The notes beneath the pieces were generated by a model. The model was not told the origin of the DNA, made no database searches, and saw nothing but the letters and a program-made list of their open reading frames with translations. Of a stretch of 64,000 nt of DNA, positions 21,639 to 30,071 are shown piece by piece. Made by a program: the position numbers and the translations under genes. Positions within the stretch are counted from its first letter, which is position 1; each line of letters starts with the position of its first letter. Location of the stretch: NCBI RefSeq assembly GCF_000422245.1, contig NZ_ATHI01000004.1, positions 62,001 to 126,000 of the forward strand, read 5' to 3'. The stretch is from Alkalidesulfovibrio alkalitolerans DSM 16529 (lineage in GTDB: Bacteria; Desulfobacterota; Desulfovibrionia; Desulfovibrionales; Desulfovibrionaceae).

Positions 21639-22247
21639 TTAGATGTAGCAAGTGACTTCAACGTCATCGAAGCGTACCAAAGCACGGCTATTTGCATTGG
21701 CCCCTGTGTCCGCCGCACCACCGACGTAATTGTTACCCCACGTCGCACGCATGAACGGAACGCCGCCAACGTATGGCCAATCCATCGAAGAGGATACTTC
21801 CCCATAAAGCATCCCACAGCGACCAAAGCCCTTTCCTTGAACCGCGTCGATTACCAACTCAATATCTTGCCATGACCCGGCGGGAAATTGCGTCGCGAAC
21901 CCTGGAAGCCAGGGAAGTGTGCCGTTGTTGTTCGAACCTACCCATACGCGGAACCCGTTCCATTGCATGCCAAAAGCCCGCGCACCGTTCTTGACGCCAG
22001 AAGCAGTTAGGTAGTCTTCAATGAACACGCGGGCCTTGACCGAAACCGCCCGCCACGAGCCTGCCGGAATCAATTGCTTACTGGCCGAGGCGTTGTATGT
22101 GCTCGCGTTATAGTTGGCGTTGCATTGAATGTAGCCGCTACTATAAGCACCGTTGGTGCCCCATCCGGCAAAGTTCCAGCCGGACGTGCAGGGATCGAAC
22201 ACGCTGGCGGCGGCACGAAGTCTTCGAGAGGGTGCGGGAAAGAACAT
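21639..22247 (-). CDS. Putative phage tail-fibre tip or receptor-binding protein
   Basis: 202 residues without a recognised family signature, rich in Asn, Gly, Ser and aromatic residues in a beta-strand-like pattern (SGWNFAGWG, GSWRAVSVKARVF, RFDDVEVTCYI), as in carbohydrate-binding beta-sandwich domains of fibre tips. It starts 11 nt after the tail-fibre gene ends, with a taggagg ribosome site overlapping that stop codon, so the two are translationally coupled. A role as the separately encoded distal receptor-binding part of the fibre is inferred from order and composition. Confidence 0.65.
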   Translation of the reverse strand: MFFPAPSRRLRAAASVFDPCTSGWNFAGWGTNGAYSSGYIQCNANYNASTYNASASKQLIPAGSWRAVSVKARVFIEDYLTASGVKNGARAFGMQWNGFRVWVGSNNNGTLPWLPGFATQFPAGSWQDIELVIDAVQGKGFGRCGMLYGEVSSSMDWPYVGGVPFMRATWGNNYVGGAADTGANANSRALVRFDDVEVTCYI

Positions 22248-22258
22248 CGCCCATCCTC

Positions 22259-23224
22259 CTACGATACGTCGTCAATGAACGCGATTGACCGGCCATCAAC
22301 GGCGATGACAGTCACCAGCGCATAGCGTCCGCCAACGGCTCCCACCACCTTATCGAACCCAGAGAGCGAGAGGGTGAAGTTCGATTCCGAGCGGTCCACC
22401 AGATAGACGTGCGTTCCGAAGTTCCCGGCCACGAAGGCCAGGGTGGAGTTGGCGGAAAGGTTGAAGCGGCGCACGTTGCCGTTGTGGTACGTCGGCTGAA
22501 ATGTACCCGATACCTCGATCGCGCCAGTGGTCCCGGCCCTGAAGCCTACCGTGAGGTCGGCGTGAGTGTCCGACTTGAGGATGGCGGGATTCAGCGGTTC
22601 GTAGGCGTCGTCGTGGTCGTGATCGACCGAGGCCAGATTCTCGACATTGACGGACGCGGCGTGGGCCTGAGCTTGATCGCGCGCGGCCTGGGCCTGGGCC
22701 AGGGCGGCCACGGCTCCGTTCTCGGCGTTCTCCGCGTCGTTTCGTGCCGCCTGCGCCGCGCTGGCCGCTCCCTGCGCGGCCGTGCGCTCGGCCACGATGT
22801 CCTCGAAGGTCAGCGCGCCGGGATTCGTGACCGGCGCCTTGATGCAGCGGTCGATCTGTTCCTGCAACTGCTGATCGATCATGCGCGAGCGGTCGAACTG
22901 ACGTTCGATGAGTTCCGCGTCGAACCCGTCCAGGTTCACGAGGTCGAGATCCTGCGTCAGGTTCACCGCACGGGTGACGGTGATGAGTTTCCCCTCGGGA
23001 TGGGGGAAGCCCGAGATGGGGCATACGACCGCGCCGATCTCGCCATCGCCGCCCGTGACGCCGTAGTCGATGCCCTGTTGCAGCGCCTGAGGCGTCGAGC
23101 CGTCGCTGTTCGAGAGATGCACGGCCAGGTCGTCCGGTCCGTGGAAGGCGAACGGCACGGGCCAGATCGTGGCCGCGCCGTTGGCCGCGTATTGCACGCG
23201 GGAAGACGTGGAAGTGATAGTCAT
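22259..23224 (-). CDS. Phage tail-fibre protein with T7 gp17-type N-terminus
   Basis: 321 residues. The first about 150 match the T7-type fibre anchoring domain that attaches to a tail (RVQYAANGAATIWPVPFAF, LITVTRAV, ELIERQFDRSRMIDQQLQEQ). A run of Ala/Gln-rich heptads follows (about 155-205, coiled coil), then a His/Asp turn (DHDHDDAYEPLN) and a C-terminal beta-rich part. The ATG at 23224 has cggagg upstream; the frame is open further but without a start signal. No capsid, tail tube, terminase, lysis or integrase gene lies nearby, so this is an orphan cassette. Confidence 0.82.
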   Translation of the reverse strand: MTITSTSSRVQYAANGAATIWPVPFAFHGPDDLAVHLSNSDGSTPQALQQGIDYGVTGGDGEIGAVVCPISGFPHPEGKLITVTRAVNLTQDLDLVNLDGFDAELIERQFDRSRMIDQQLQEQIDRCIKAPVTNPGALTFEDIVAERTAAQGAASAAQAARNDAENAENGAVAALAQAQAARDQAQAHAASVNVENLASVDHDHDDAYEPLNPAILKSDTHADLTVGFRAGTTGAIEVSGTFQPTYHNGNVRRFNLSANSTLAFVAGNFGTHVYLVDRSESNFTLSLSGFDKVVGAVGGRYALVTVIAVDGRSIAFIDDVS

Positions 23225-23621
23225 GGCGATCCTCCGTGTTGGTCGGTCGTGCCGGGAAAGTGGGGCGGTCCGCGCTCGCTGGGCCGTGCCCCAGCGGAAT
23301 CGGATGGCCGAAGCGGGTCTGCGCGCGCGGACCGTCCCCCCGACGTGCAGCAAGCCTACGCCCGGCTTTTTCGACCGGGCGTGAGCGGGCTCGTCAGGTG
23401 CTTGTGCGGGCGCAAACGGAGTGTTGACAGCAAATGAAGAATGCCGGGTGATGGCCTTTCGCCAGAAATGACGGATGGTTGCCGATGCGGCGCGACTGCT
23501 TTTGCGTGGCGCGGAGAGTCGCCTATATTATGAATAATGTTATGCGGTTACGAAGGTTGCCGAGCGCAAGGACTTACTCTGTGGTCTCCTGGTCGCGCGG
23601 CGAAAGGCGAGGAGCGAGGAA
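23225..23621. other. Gene-free region between the histidine kinase and the tail cassette
   Basis: Holds a 7-bp hairpin (cgcccgg 23359-23365, ccgggcg 23375-23381), a short AT-rich patch around 23520-23545 with attat-ga-ataat, and an isolated ttgaca (23424-23429) lacking a good -10. It should contain the leftward promoter of the tail genes, but none stands out. Confidence 0.5.
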
Positions 23622-25139
23622 TCAGAATCCGGAGCGGGGCAGGGTCAGGCTGAAGGTCGTGTGGCCGTCGGGCGACGGCTCGCACCATATCTCGCCGCCG
23701 AGCGTGGTCACCACGAGGCGCGCGCTGTAAAGGCCGATGCCCGAGCCGCCAGGCTTGTTGGTCTCGTAGCGCTTGAAGAGGCGGGGCAGCATGTCCGGGG
23801 CTATCGATCCGGGATTCGTCACGTCGATGCGCAGTGGCGAGGTGTCGTTAAGCGCGACGCTGATGACCGAACCGTCGACCGAGGCCTCGATGGCGTTTTT
23901 CAGGAGGTTGGCCACGACGCTTTCGAGCAGGGCCTTGGAGCTTTGGATGTTCACCACGCGGTCCACGGGCAGGGGAGCGTCGTCGCACAAAAGGCGGATC
24001 ACCTGGCCGCGCGCCCTGGCCACCCCCTCGAATTCGTGGGCCAGGTCGCGGAGCATGGCAGCGCAATCGACCCGTTGGGCCAGGAGTTTGAACGTACCGC
24101 GCTCCATGGCGTGCAGGGCCAGGGAGTTCTCCACTATGCGCGTCACCCTCCCGCCCGCGAGCACGATGCGCCGAAGGATTTCGAGTTGCGTCGGCGTGAG
24201 CGCCGGATCGTCGAGCAAAAGATCAGCCAGACCCACCAACGCGCCAAGGGGGTTCCGCAAGTCGTGGCGGACCATGCGCTCCACGTCCTCACGCAGCCGT
24301 TCGAGCCGCGCGTATTCCGTGATGTCCAGCCCCACGCCCCACTTGCTCCAGCCGGGCACCGGGCAGCGGTCCGAGATGTTCGACCAGATGATGGTCCGCT
24401 CTCTGCCGTCCTTGGCCCTGAAGGTCCAGCGCCGGTGCTCTTCGCTGCCGGGAATGCCCGGATCGACCACGGGCAGGAGGTTTTCCTCCTTCGGCATGAG
24501 CAGTTCGAGCGCGTCGGGATCCTTCATAATGTCCTCGGCCGAGTAGCCGGTGACGCGTTCAAATTCGGGGTTGAAGAACAGGATGCACCCGTCCTGATCG
24601 GCCGCGAAGACCATGACCGGCATGTTCTTCAGCGCCCGCTTGAGGCGCAGTTCCGATTCTACGAGGCAAAATGGCGCGCTCGAAGCCAGGGGTTGGGCTA
24701 TCTCGCTGGGCGAGGCCGAAGATGCGGCCAGTCGCGAGAGCCTGAAGGCCAACTCGTGCGGGTTCAGGGGCAAGGCGGCCAGATCGCTGGCGCCGCTTTG
24801 CAGGGCCAGGGCGGCCCCGGAATGATCCTCGGCCCGCGCGAGCACGATCACCGGCACGTGGCTCAGCGGTTCGTGGTGGCGCAATTGGGCGCAAAAGGGG
24901 ATGTCGTCCGTGGTCAGCAGCACGCAGTCCGGGGGGGAGCCCTGGATGTCGTTCGCGGCCGTTTCCGGGTCTTGGTGGACGACGCAGGAGAACCCGCACT
25001 GTGCCGCGACGTCGTTGACCGCCCGCGCAAGGACGTCGTCCAGGCGCAAAGCGACCACCCGGCGGCGCGGGGTGGTCTCGCCTGCGTTCAGGTGGGTTTC
25101 GCCCGTTGTCGGGGCCAACGTCTTTGGCGTTTCGTTCAT
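23622..25139 (-). CDS. Sensor histidine kinase with degenerate receiver, PAS, HisKA and HATPase domains
   Basis: 505-residue soluble kinase. The first about 130 residues fold like a receiver, but the phospho-acceptor position reads T (VLLTTDD instead of VLLD), so it is probably a pseudo-receiver. A PAS domain follows (about 165-285), then a HisKA domain with the phospho-histidine in RHDLRNPL, and an ATPase domain with N-box LLKNAIEAS and glycine box GGSGIGLYS. There is no membrane segment. The ATG at 25139 has aagga close by; an upstream in-frame TTG is less likely. It lies 63 bp behind proB in the same direction; no partner regulator is adjacent. Confidence 0.85.
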   Translation of the reverse strand: MNETPKTLAPTTGETHLNAGETTPRRRVVALRLDDVLARAVNDVAAQCGFSCVVHQDPETAANDIQGSPPDCVLLTTDDIPFCAQLRHHEPLSHVPVIVLARAEDHSGAALALQSGASDLAALPLNPHELAFRLSRLAASSASPSEIAQPLASSAPFCLVESELRLKRALKNMPVMVFAADQDGCILFFNPEFERVTGYSAEDIMKDPDALELLMPKEENLLPVVDPGIPGSEEHRRWTFRAKDGRERTIIWSNISDRCPVPGWSKWGVGLDITEYARLERLREDVERMVRHDLRNPLGALVGLADLLLDDPALTPTQLEILRRIVLAGGRVTRIVENSLALHAMERGTFKLLAQRVDCAAMLRDLAHEFEGVARARGQVIRLLCDDAPLPVDRVVNIQSSKALLESVVANLLKNAIEASVDGSVISVALNDTSPLRIDVTNPGSIAPDMLPRLFKRYETNKPGGSGIGLYSARLVVTTLGGEIWCEPSPDGHTTFSLTLPRSGF

Positions 25140-25202
25140 TTTCCTTGTGTCTCTATTCCAGGTTGGGGACAAAGGAAAGCGGCGCCATGTTCAGAATTTC
25201 GG

Positions 25203-26369
25203 CTACAGCGCCGCGTCGAGGAGCATGTTGTCGCGGTGGATGACCTCGGGGTAAAGCCCCGGGCCGAGCACGCGCGCGATATCCTCGGTCTTCAGGCCCA
25301 TGATGCCCTGCAGATCCTTGCTCGCGTAGTTGGAGAGCCCTACGCCCACGGTCTGGCCCTGGAAGTCGAGGATGCGCACGAGGCATCCTTCGGCGAATTC
25401 GCCCTCCACGCGCGTCACGCCCGCGGCCAAAAGGCTCTTGCCGCGCAGGCGAAGCGCCGTGGCCGCTCCCTGGTCCACCCATATCTGGCCGCACGGCTGC
25501 TTGTGATAGGCCATCCAGAATTTGCGGCGCGACACCGAGTGTTCGGCGGGCAGGACCAGCGTGCCCATGTCCACGTCCTCGAAAGCTTTTTTCAGGGCGA
25601 AGGGGGTCAGACCCGAGACGATGAGCGTGGGCACGGCCAGTTGCGCGGCCCTGCGCGCGGCCAAGAGCTTCGAGTACATGCCGCCGGAGCCGACGCACGT
25701 CTTGCCGTCACACATGCCCTCCACATCCAATTCGGCGATGTTTTCGATGACGGGCAGGGGCTTGGCGGCCGGGTTCTTGTCCGGGTTCTCGGTGAACACG
25801 CCCTTGGCGCTGGTCAGGTTGACGAAGAGCTGGGCATCCACCAGCGAGAGGACGAGCGAGGCCAGGGTGTCGTTGTCGCCGAATTTCAGCTCGGCCACGG
25901 CCACGGTGTCGTTCTCGTTGATGATGGGGATGACGCGCCAGTCCAAAAGCGTGCGCAAGGTGTTGCGGGCGTTGAGGAAGCGGGCGCGGTCCTCGAAGTC
26001 GCCGCGCGTGAGCAGCACCTGGGCCGTGGTCTTGCCGTAGCGGAAGAAGGCTTCGTCGTATTCGCGCATCAGGCGCGACTGGCCGATGGCCGAGACGGCC
26101 TGGCGCGAGGGCAGGGAGTCCTCGTCGCGGCAGTCGCGGCAGTGGATGATGGCCCTGCGTCCCGCCGCCACCGCGCCGGAGGTGACGATGACCACCTCCA
26201 TGCCCGCGTCGTGCAGCTCCGCGATCTGGTCGGCCAGGCGGTTGACCACGCGCAGGTCGAGCCCGGCCTCGGAGGTCAGGACCGCGCTGCCGACCTTGAT
26301 GACCACGCGCTTGCAGGTGGAGAGGATGAGGCGCTTGGTCTCGCGCCAGTCGTTTCGGCTATCGCTCAT
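25203..26369 (-). CDS. proB: Glutamate 5-kinase
   Basis: First enzyme of proline synthesis, phosphorylating glutamate. The 388 residues comprise an amino-acid kinase domain (VVIKVGSAVLT, TSGAVAAGR, NENDTVA, KGVFTENPDKN, GTGG-like GSGGMYSKLLAA) and a C-terminal PUA domain (about 280-375), as in full-length bacterial ProB. gaggg lies upstream of the ATG. It follows obgE by 86 bp, an order common in Desulfovibrio and many other bacteria. proA is not in the window. Confidence 0.95.
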   Translation of the reverse strand: MSDSRNDWRETKRLILSTCKRVVIKVGSAVLTSEAGLDLRVVNRLADQIAELHDAGMEVVIVTSGAVAAGRRAIIHCRDCRDEDSLPSRQAVSAIGQSRLMREYDEAFFRYGKTTAQVLLTRGDFEDRARFLNARNTLRTLLDWRVIPIINENDTVAVAELKFGDNDTLASLVLSLVDAQLFVNLTSAKGVFTENPDKNPAAKPLPVIENIAELDVEGMCDGKTCVGSGGMYSKLLAARRAAQLAVPTLIVSGLTPFALKKAFEDVDMGTLVLPAEHSVSRRKFWMAYHKQPCGQIWVDQGAATALRLRGKSLLAAGVTRVEGEFAEGCLVRILDFQGQTVGVGLSNYASKDLQGIMGLKTEDIARVLGPGLYPEVIHRDNMLLDAAL

Positions 26370-26455
26370 TGGGGTACCCTCGTTCGGGCTGCCCGTCCCG
26401 GGCGTCCCGCATCGCCGTCACTTGAAGGAATTCAGGGGCCATGGGGCTGTGCTCG

Positions 26456-27502
26456 TCAGTCCTCTTCCGTCTCGTCCCCGTCGCCGCTCTGGGCCGCAAG
26501 CGGCTTGGCCAGCCGCCAGACCTCGACCATGAGTTCCTCCACCCCGTCGCCGCGCAGGGCCGAGATGAAGCGCACCTCGCGTCCGGCCGCCTCGGCCGCA
26601 TCCTTCAGCCGCTGCAGTTCCTCGGCGTCGAGAGTGTCGATCTTGTTCACGACCTCGATCTGGGGCTTTTGCGCCAGCTCGGGATCGAAGAGGCGAAGCT
26701 CCTCGTTGATCAGGTCGAAGCCCGCGAATGGCTCCTCGCCCGTGGCGTCCTCGGCCGCGAGCAGGTGCACGAGCACGCGCGAGCGCTCCACGTGCCTGAG
26801 GAAGGTGTGCCCAAGCCCATAGCCCTGATGTGCGCCCTCCACGAGGCCGGGGATGTCCGCGATGACGAGCTGGCGGCCGAAATCGTCGTCGATGACGCCG
26901 AGGTTCGGCGTCAGGGTGGTGAAGGGATAGTCGGCGATCTTGGGCTGGGCGCGCGAGACGGACGCGATCAGGGTGGATTTGCCCGCGTTGGGCAGGCCCA
27001 CGAGGCCGACGTCGGCGATGATCTTCAGCGTCAGGCGCAGGCGCTTCTCCTCGCCTTCCTCGCCGGGCTGGGCGAAGCGCGGGGCGCGCATGGTGGAGGA
27101 CTTGAAGTGCTCGTTGCCCTTGCCGCCGCGTCCGCCGCGCGCGATGACGAGCGTTTGCTCGGGGTCGCTCATGTCGGCGACCAGACGCTCATTTCCGTCC
27201 TCATCCACCTCATGGATCAGGGTTCCGGGCGGCACGTCCACAACTAGGTCCACGCCCGCGCGGCCGTACTTTTGGCTGCCTTGTCCGGGGCGGCCGTTCT
27301 CGGCCTCGTAGAGGCGTTTCAGCCGGAGGTCGTAGAGCGTGAGGAGGCGCGGCTCGACGCGCAGGATGACGTCGCCGCCGTCGCCGCCGTCGCCGCCGTC
27401 AGGACCGCCGCGCGGGATGTACTTCTCGCGGCGGAAGGAGACGCAACCGTGTCCGCCCTTGCCGGCGCGCACGGTGATGGTCGCTTCGTCGATGAATCGC
27501 AT
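26456..27502 (-). CDS. obgE: Obg family GTPase
   Basis: Essential ribosome-associated GTPase involved in 50S assembly and stress control. The 348 residues show the Gly-rich Obg fold at the N-terminus (RAGKGGHGCVSFRREK, PDGGDGGDGGDV) and a G domain with GLPNAGKST, DIPGLVEGA and NKID. There is a short acidic tail and no additional C-terminal domain. It belongs to the conserved rplU-rpmA-obgE cluster, but a terminator hairpin separates it from rpmA, so its expression may be lowered relative to the ribosomal genes. Confidence 0.96.
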   Translation of the reverse strand: MRFIDEATITVRAGKGGHGCVSFRREKYIPRGGPDGGDGGDGGDVILRVEPRLLTLYDLRLKRLYEAENGRPGQGSQKYGRAGVDLVVDVPPGTLIHEVDEDGNERLVADMSDPEQTLVIARGGRGGKGNEHFKSSTMRAPRFAQPGEEGEEKRLRLTLKIIADVGLVGLPNAGKSTLIASVSRAQPKIADYPFTTLTPNLGVIDDDFGRQLVIADIPGLVEGAHQGYGLGHTFLRHVERSRVLVHLLAAEDATGEEPFAGFDLINEELRLFDPELAQKPQIEVVNKIDTLDAEELQRLKDAAEAAGREVRFISALRGDGVEELMVEVWRLAKPLAAQSGDGDETEED

Positions 27503-27525
27503 GAAACCTCTTGGGTAAACACGAA

Positions 27526-27555
27526 AAGGGCGGGGAACGCAGGTTCCCCGCCCTT
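27526..27555 (-). terminator. Terminator between rpmA and obgE
   Basis: A perfect 11-bp GC stem (gggcggggaac 27528-27538, gttccccgccc 27543-27553) with a 4-nt loop. On the leftward strand it is followed by TTTT, so it should terminate or attenuate transcription coming from rplU-rpmA. Confidence 0.8.
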
Positions 27556-27599
27556 GTTAATCTTGGGGCCGAGTCTCGTCCAGTGGGAGCCGAGGCGCG

Positions 27600-27869
27600 T
27601 TAGGCCTGGGCCGGCTCGACATGGACGCGAGTCTTGACCTTGTTGTTGCGGCGGTAGGACTCGTAGCGGACCACGCCGTCCAACAGGGCGAAGAGGGTGA
27701 AGTCGCGGCCCATGCCCACGCCGTCGCCGGGATGGACCTTGGTGCCGAGCTGACGCACCAAGATGTTGCCGGCCAGCACCTTCTGGCCGCCGAAGCGCTT
27801 CACGCCGCGCCGTTGTCCGGCGCTGTCGCGGCCGTTGCGCGAACTGCCGCCTGCTTTTTTGTGAGCCAT
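27600..27869 (-). CDS. rpmA: 50S ribosomal protein L27
   Basis: 89-residue ribosomal protein placed near the peptidyl-transferase centre. It begins [16 protein letters not shown] and contains RGVKRFGGQ and [15 protein letters not shown], diagnostic of L27. The N-terminus starts without a cleavable extension. It lies 18 bp behind rplU and shares its promoter. Confidence 0.97.
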   Translation of the reverse strand: MAHKKAGGSSRNGRDSAGQRRGVKRFGGQKVLAGNILVRQLGTKVHPGDGVGMGRDFTLFALLDGVVRYESYRRNNKVKTRVHVEPAQA

Positions 27870-27887
27870 GGCGTCCTCCTAGAAATA

Positions 27888-28199
27888 TCAGGCGCTGATG
27901 GCCTTGACCTTCAAAGTGGTGAATTCCTGGCGATGTCCGCGCTTCACGGCGGAATCCTTGCGACGGCGCTTTTTGAAGACCACGACCTTCTTGTCGCGCC
28001 CGTGGGCCAGCACCTCGCAGGTGACCTTGCCACCGTCGAGATAGGGAGATCCCACGGCGATCGTGCCGCCGTTGTTCACCAGAAGAACCTTGTCCAGAAC
28101 GAATTCGGACCCCGCAGCCGCGTCGAGGCGCTCCACGTTGAAGCGCCAGCCTTCCTGCACGCGGTACTGCTTGCCGCCCGTCTCGATAATCGCAAACAT
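27888..28199 (-). CDS. rplU: 50S ribosomal protein L21
   Basis: 103-residue ribosomal protein; MFAIIETGGKQYRVQEG and the basic KKRRRKDSAVKRGHRQ near the C-terminus identify it. The ATG at 28199 has tggagga seven bases upstream. It is the first gene of rplU-rpmA with a sigma-70-like promoter just upstream. Confidence 0.97.
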   Translation of the reverse strand: MFAIIETGGKQYRVQEGWRFNVERLDAAAGSEFVLDKVLLVNNGGTIAVGSPYLDGGKVTCEVLAHGRDKKVVVFKKRRRKDSAVKRGHRQEFTTLKVKAISA

Positions 28200-28226
28200 G
28201 ACATCCTCCACGAAAAGAGAAGGAGG

Positions 28227-28255
28227 TCTTTATCTCGTCTGGACACATCCGTCAA
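28227..28255 (-). promoter_or_regulatory. Candidate sigma-70 promoter of rplU-rpmA
   Basis: On the leftward strand TTGACG and TAAAGA are 17 bp apart, with the predicted start about 20 nt before the rplU ATG. Confidence 0.5.
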
Positions 28256-28402
28256 CCCCTGTGCGGGGAAAATCGACGCGGCGGGCGTGCGTCATTCTTA
28301 TCGGACCATGCCCTCGGTGAAATCCGGGTTGGATTGCAGGGGCAGATGCAGATTTCCCCACGGATCGCGGAATCGAACCGGGCTGCGCGTTTCAGGGCCG
28401 CG

Positions 28403-28873
28403 TCAGCCCCCGGATTTTGCGGCGCGTGCGGCCCGGACGCTGGCCAGGGTGTTTTCGCAGGCCGCCTTGATGGCCGGATCCTGAGCCAGGGCCACGGCTT
28501 CCTCGGCCAGTCGCTCTGCCTTGCCTAGGTCGCGGCTCTGGGTGAGCAGCAGCCAGGCCAGGTTGTTGCGCGGCTCGGGGTCGTCGGGCAGGGCGCGCAC
28601 GGCGCGGTCGTATGATTTTTCCGCCTCGCCGAAGCGCTCCTGCCTGAAGAGCAGGTTGGCCAGGGCCAGGTGGGCCAGCGGTTCGCCGGAAAGCGCTCGC
28701 CGGTATTCCTGTTCCGCCAGATCGTCCTTGCCCTCCTGCTCGTAGGCCAGGCCGAGCCTGAGCCTGTCGGCCGGGGTCAGCGGATCCTCGTGGACGATGA
28801 TGCGCGGCACGGCGCAGGCCGAGAGGAGCACGGCGAGCGTTACGAGACATGCGATGCGTGCGGGTGTGTTCAT
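28403..28873 (-). CDS. TPR-repeat lipoprotein
   Basis: 156 residues with a lipoprotein signal (hydrophobic stretch, then LLSAC) and about three tetratricopeptide repeats (AYEQEGKDDLAEQEYRRAL, ANLLFRQERFGEAEKSYDRAV, AWLLLTQSRDLGKAERLAEEA). Its ATG overlaps the stop of the upstream peptidase gene by four bases (ATGA). In the PA2778 family of Pseudomonas a C39-like peptidase and a TPR domain are one polypeptide; here they are two coupled genes. It likely acts at the inner face of the outer membrane or periplasmic side. Confidence 0.82.
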   Translation of the reverse strand: MNTPARIACLVTLAVLLSACAVPRIIVHEDPLTPADRLRLGLAYEQEGKDDLAEQEYRRALSGEPLAHLALANLLFRQERFGEAEKSYDRAVRALPDDPEPRNNLAWLLLTQSRDLGKAERLAEEAVALAQDPAIKAACENTLASVRAARAAKSGG

Positions 28874-29472
28874 GGCTCCGGTTTGTCCGTGGTCTGGGGA
28901 GGCTCGGGCGCGACTGCCAGGGTCCAGCGGTCCGCGGCCTCCCAGGTGGCGTAGAAATCGTCCCAGGCGATGCGCGCGGCCTGCGTGTAGCCGTCGTTGA
29001 CCACGATGCCATCCGGCCCGTAGCCGGTCACGGCCATGAAATGGTTGGCCGCGGCCTGCCTGAATCCGTAGTTGACCATCACCACCTGGATGCGGCCCTC
29101 GTCCACGGCGCGGATCAGATCGTCGAGCGTGCCCGCGAAGAATCGGGACGCAAAACCCCTGGGCCGGGGGTAGAGGGCCAGTTCCAGGTTCAGCGTGCCG
29201 CGAAAATCCGGACGGTGCAGCGTTCGGGCAATCTCGTCCGGACTTACCGGGTCGCCCAGATGGTTGAGGACCGTTGCCAGGGCGGCCGGGCCGCACTGGT
29301 AGTCGTCCTGGGCGTGGAAGGGCGCGTTTGGGACCATGCGGTCGGCAGCGGGCGGCGAAAAATCGTGCGGCAACGGCGCGCGCGACGCGCAGGCCGCAAG
29401 CGCGAGGGCCGCGAAAAGGGCCGCGATCGTCGCCCGGGCGACCGCGCTCGGTCCCCGGGGCGACGACGGCAA
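28870..29472 (-). CDS. PA2778-family C39-like cysteine peptidase lipoprotein
   Basis: About 200-residue envelope lipoprotein with a papain-like C39 fold. With the TTG start at 29472 it has a basic N-terminus, a hydrophobic run and a lipobox ending LALAAC (C28). The catalytic Cys is in YQCGPAALATVL (C60) and the His in NHFMAVTGYG, followed by NDG. The TTG is preferred because agggagg lies just upstream; no ATG fits the signal peptide. That ribosome site can pair with gcctccc near 29503 (7-bp stem), which could hide it. It lies between the PA2779-like and TPR genes, the known family neighbourhood. Confidence 0.78.
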   Translation of the reverse strand: MPSSPRGPSAVARATIAALFAALALAACASRAPLPHDFSPPAADRMVPNAPFHAQDDYQCGPAALATVLNHLGDPVSPDEIARTLHRPDFRGTLNLELALYPRPRGFASRFFAGTLDDLIRAVDEGRIQVVMVNYGFRQAAANHFMAVTGYGPDGIVVNDGYTQAARIAWDDFYATWEAADRWTLAVAPEPPQTTDKPEP

Positions 29473-29507
29473 GCGCCTCCCTGAAATCGTGTTGATGCCG
29501 GGAGGCG

Positions 29508-29906
29508 TCACTGGATGGTGACTGTCTTGCCGCTGAAATGCAGGATGAGGACCACCAGGAGTGCTATGACCAGGATGGCGATGATCACGCCGAGCGCGCC
29601 TTCGCCCGCCTGGACGGCCTGGATGTTGGTCGCGAGTTGGTGGATTTCCTCGGGGCTGGCCAGCTTGAGGGTGTTCTCGACTTCTTCGGCGGTATAGCCG
29701 AAGTCGGCCAGCCTCTGGCCCACGATCTTGTTCTCCAGAGCCTCGCGGACCACGGACATGTCGGCCTCTTGGGCGGCGAGGGAGCGGGATTCTCCGGTGG
29801 GCAGGAAGGATGCCTCGACGCGCGGCACAAGGCCCAAGGTGAACATGATCAGGGCCATGCACATTGTCAGCGGCTTGAACCAGGCGAATGTCGTGAGTTG
29901 TTTCAT
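29508..29906 (-). CDS. PA2779-family membrane protein
   Basis: 132 residues with a signal sequence (LTMCMALIMFTLGLVP, cleavage near VEA-SF), a helical middle (SVVREALENKIVGQRLADFGYTAEEVENTL) and a C-terminal transmembrane helix (GVIIAILVIALLVVLILHF). This matches the PA2779 family, whose genes stand next to PA2778-type peptidases. Function unknown; the fixed pairing suggests it is a partner or substrate of the peptidase. The ATG at 29906 has aaggag upstream. Confidence 0.8.
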   Translation of the reverse strand: MKQLTTFAWFKPLTMCMALIMFTLGLVPRVEASFLPTGESRSLAAQEADMSVVREALENKIVGQRLADFGYTAEEVENTLKLASPEEIHQLATNIQAVQAGEGALGVIIAILVIALLVVLILHFSGKTVTIQ

Positions 29907-29969
29907 GGGCGGTTCGCTCCTTCGGGAATATGGTTTCGGCGCTCCCCTCGCCATTTTTTCCCTGTACTG

Positions 29970-29994
29970 AAAAACGGGGGGCTCGTCACCCCCC
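29970..29994 (-). terminator. Terminator-like hairpin upstream of the PA2779-like gene
   Basis: Six G-C pairs (29976-29981 with 29989-29994) around a 7-nt loop, followed on the leftward strand by TTTTT. It lies about 65 nt upstream of the PA2779-like start with no leftward gene before it, so it may be an attenuator in that gene's leader. Confidence 0.5.
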
Positions 29995-30071
29995 TTGGCT
30001 GGCCCGATCGCATGTTTGTGACGACTCATGTCGTCTGAACGACTGGTCATGAGGTTTGAAATCGAGTAGGG

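Noticed and set aside
21184-25139. Complete prophage or tailocin
   Set aside because: Only three fibre-type genes are present; flanking genes are ordinary signalling genes, and no integrase, terminase, capsid, sheath or lysis gene was found.
29908-29994. Riboswitch (mini-ykkC or fluoride type) in the leader of the PA2779-like gene
   Set aside because: The G6/C6 hairpin has an ACGA in its loop, but the required second ACGR hairpin is missing and the fluoride consensus does not fit; only a terminator-like hairpin is supported.
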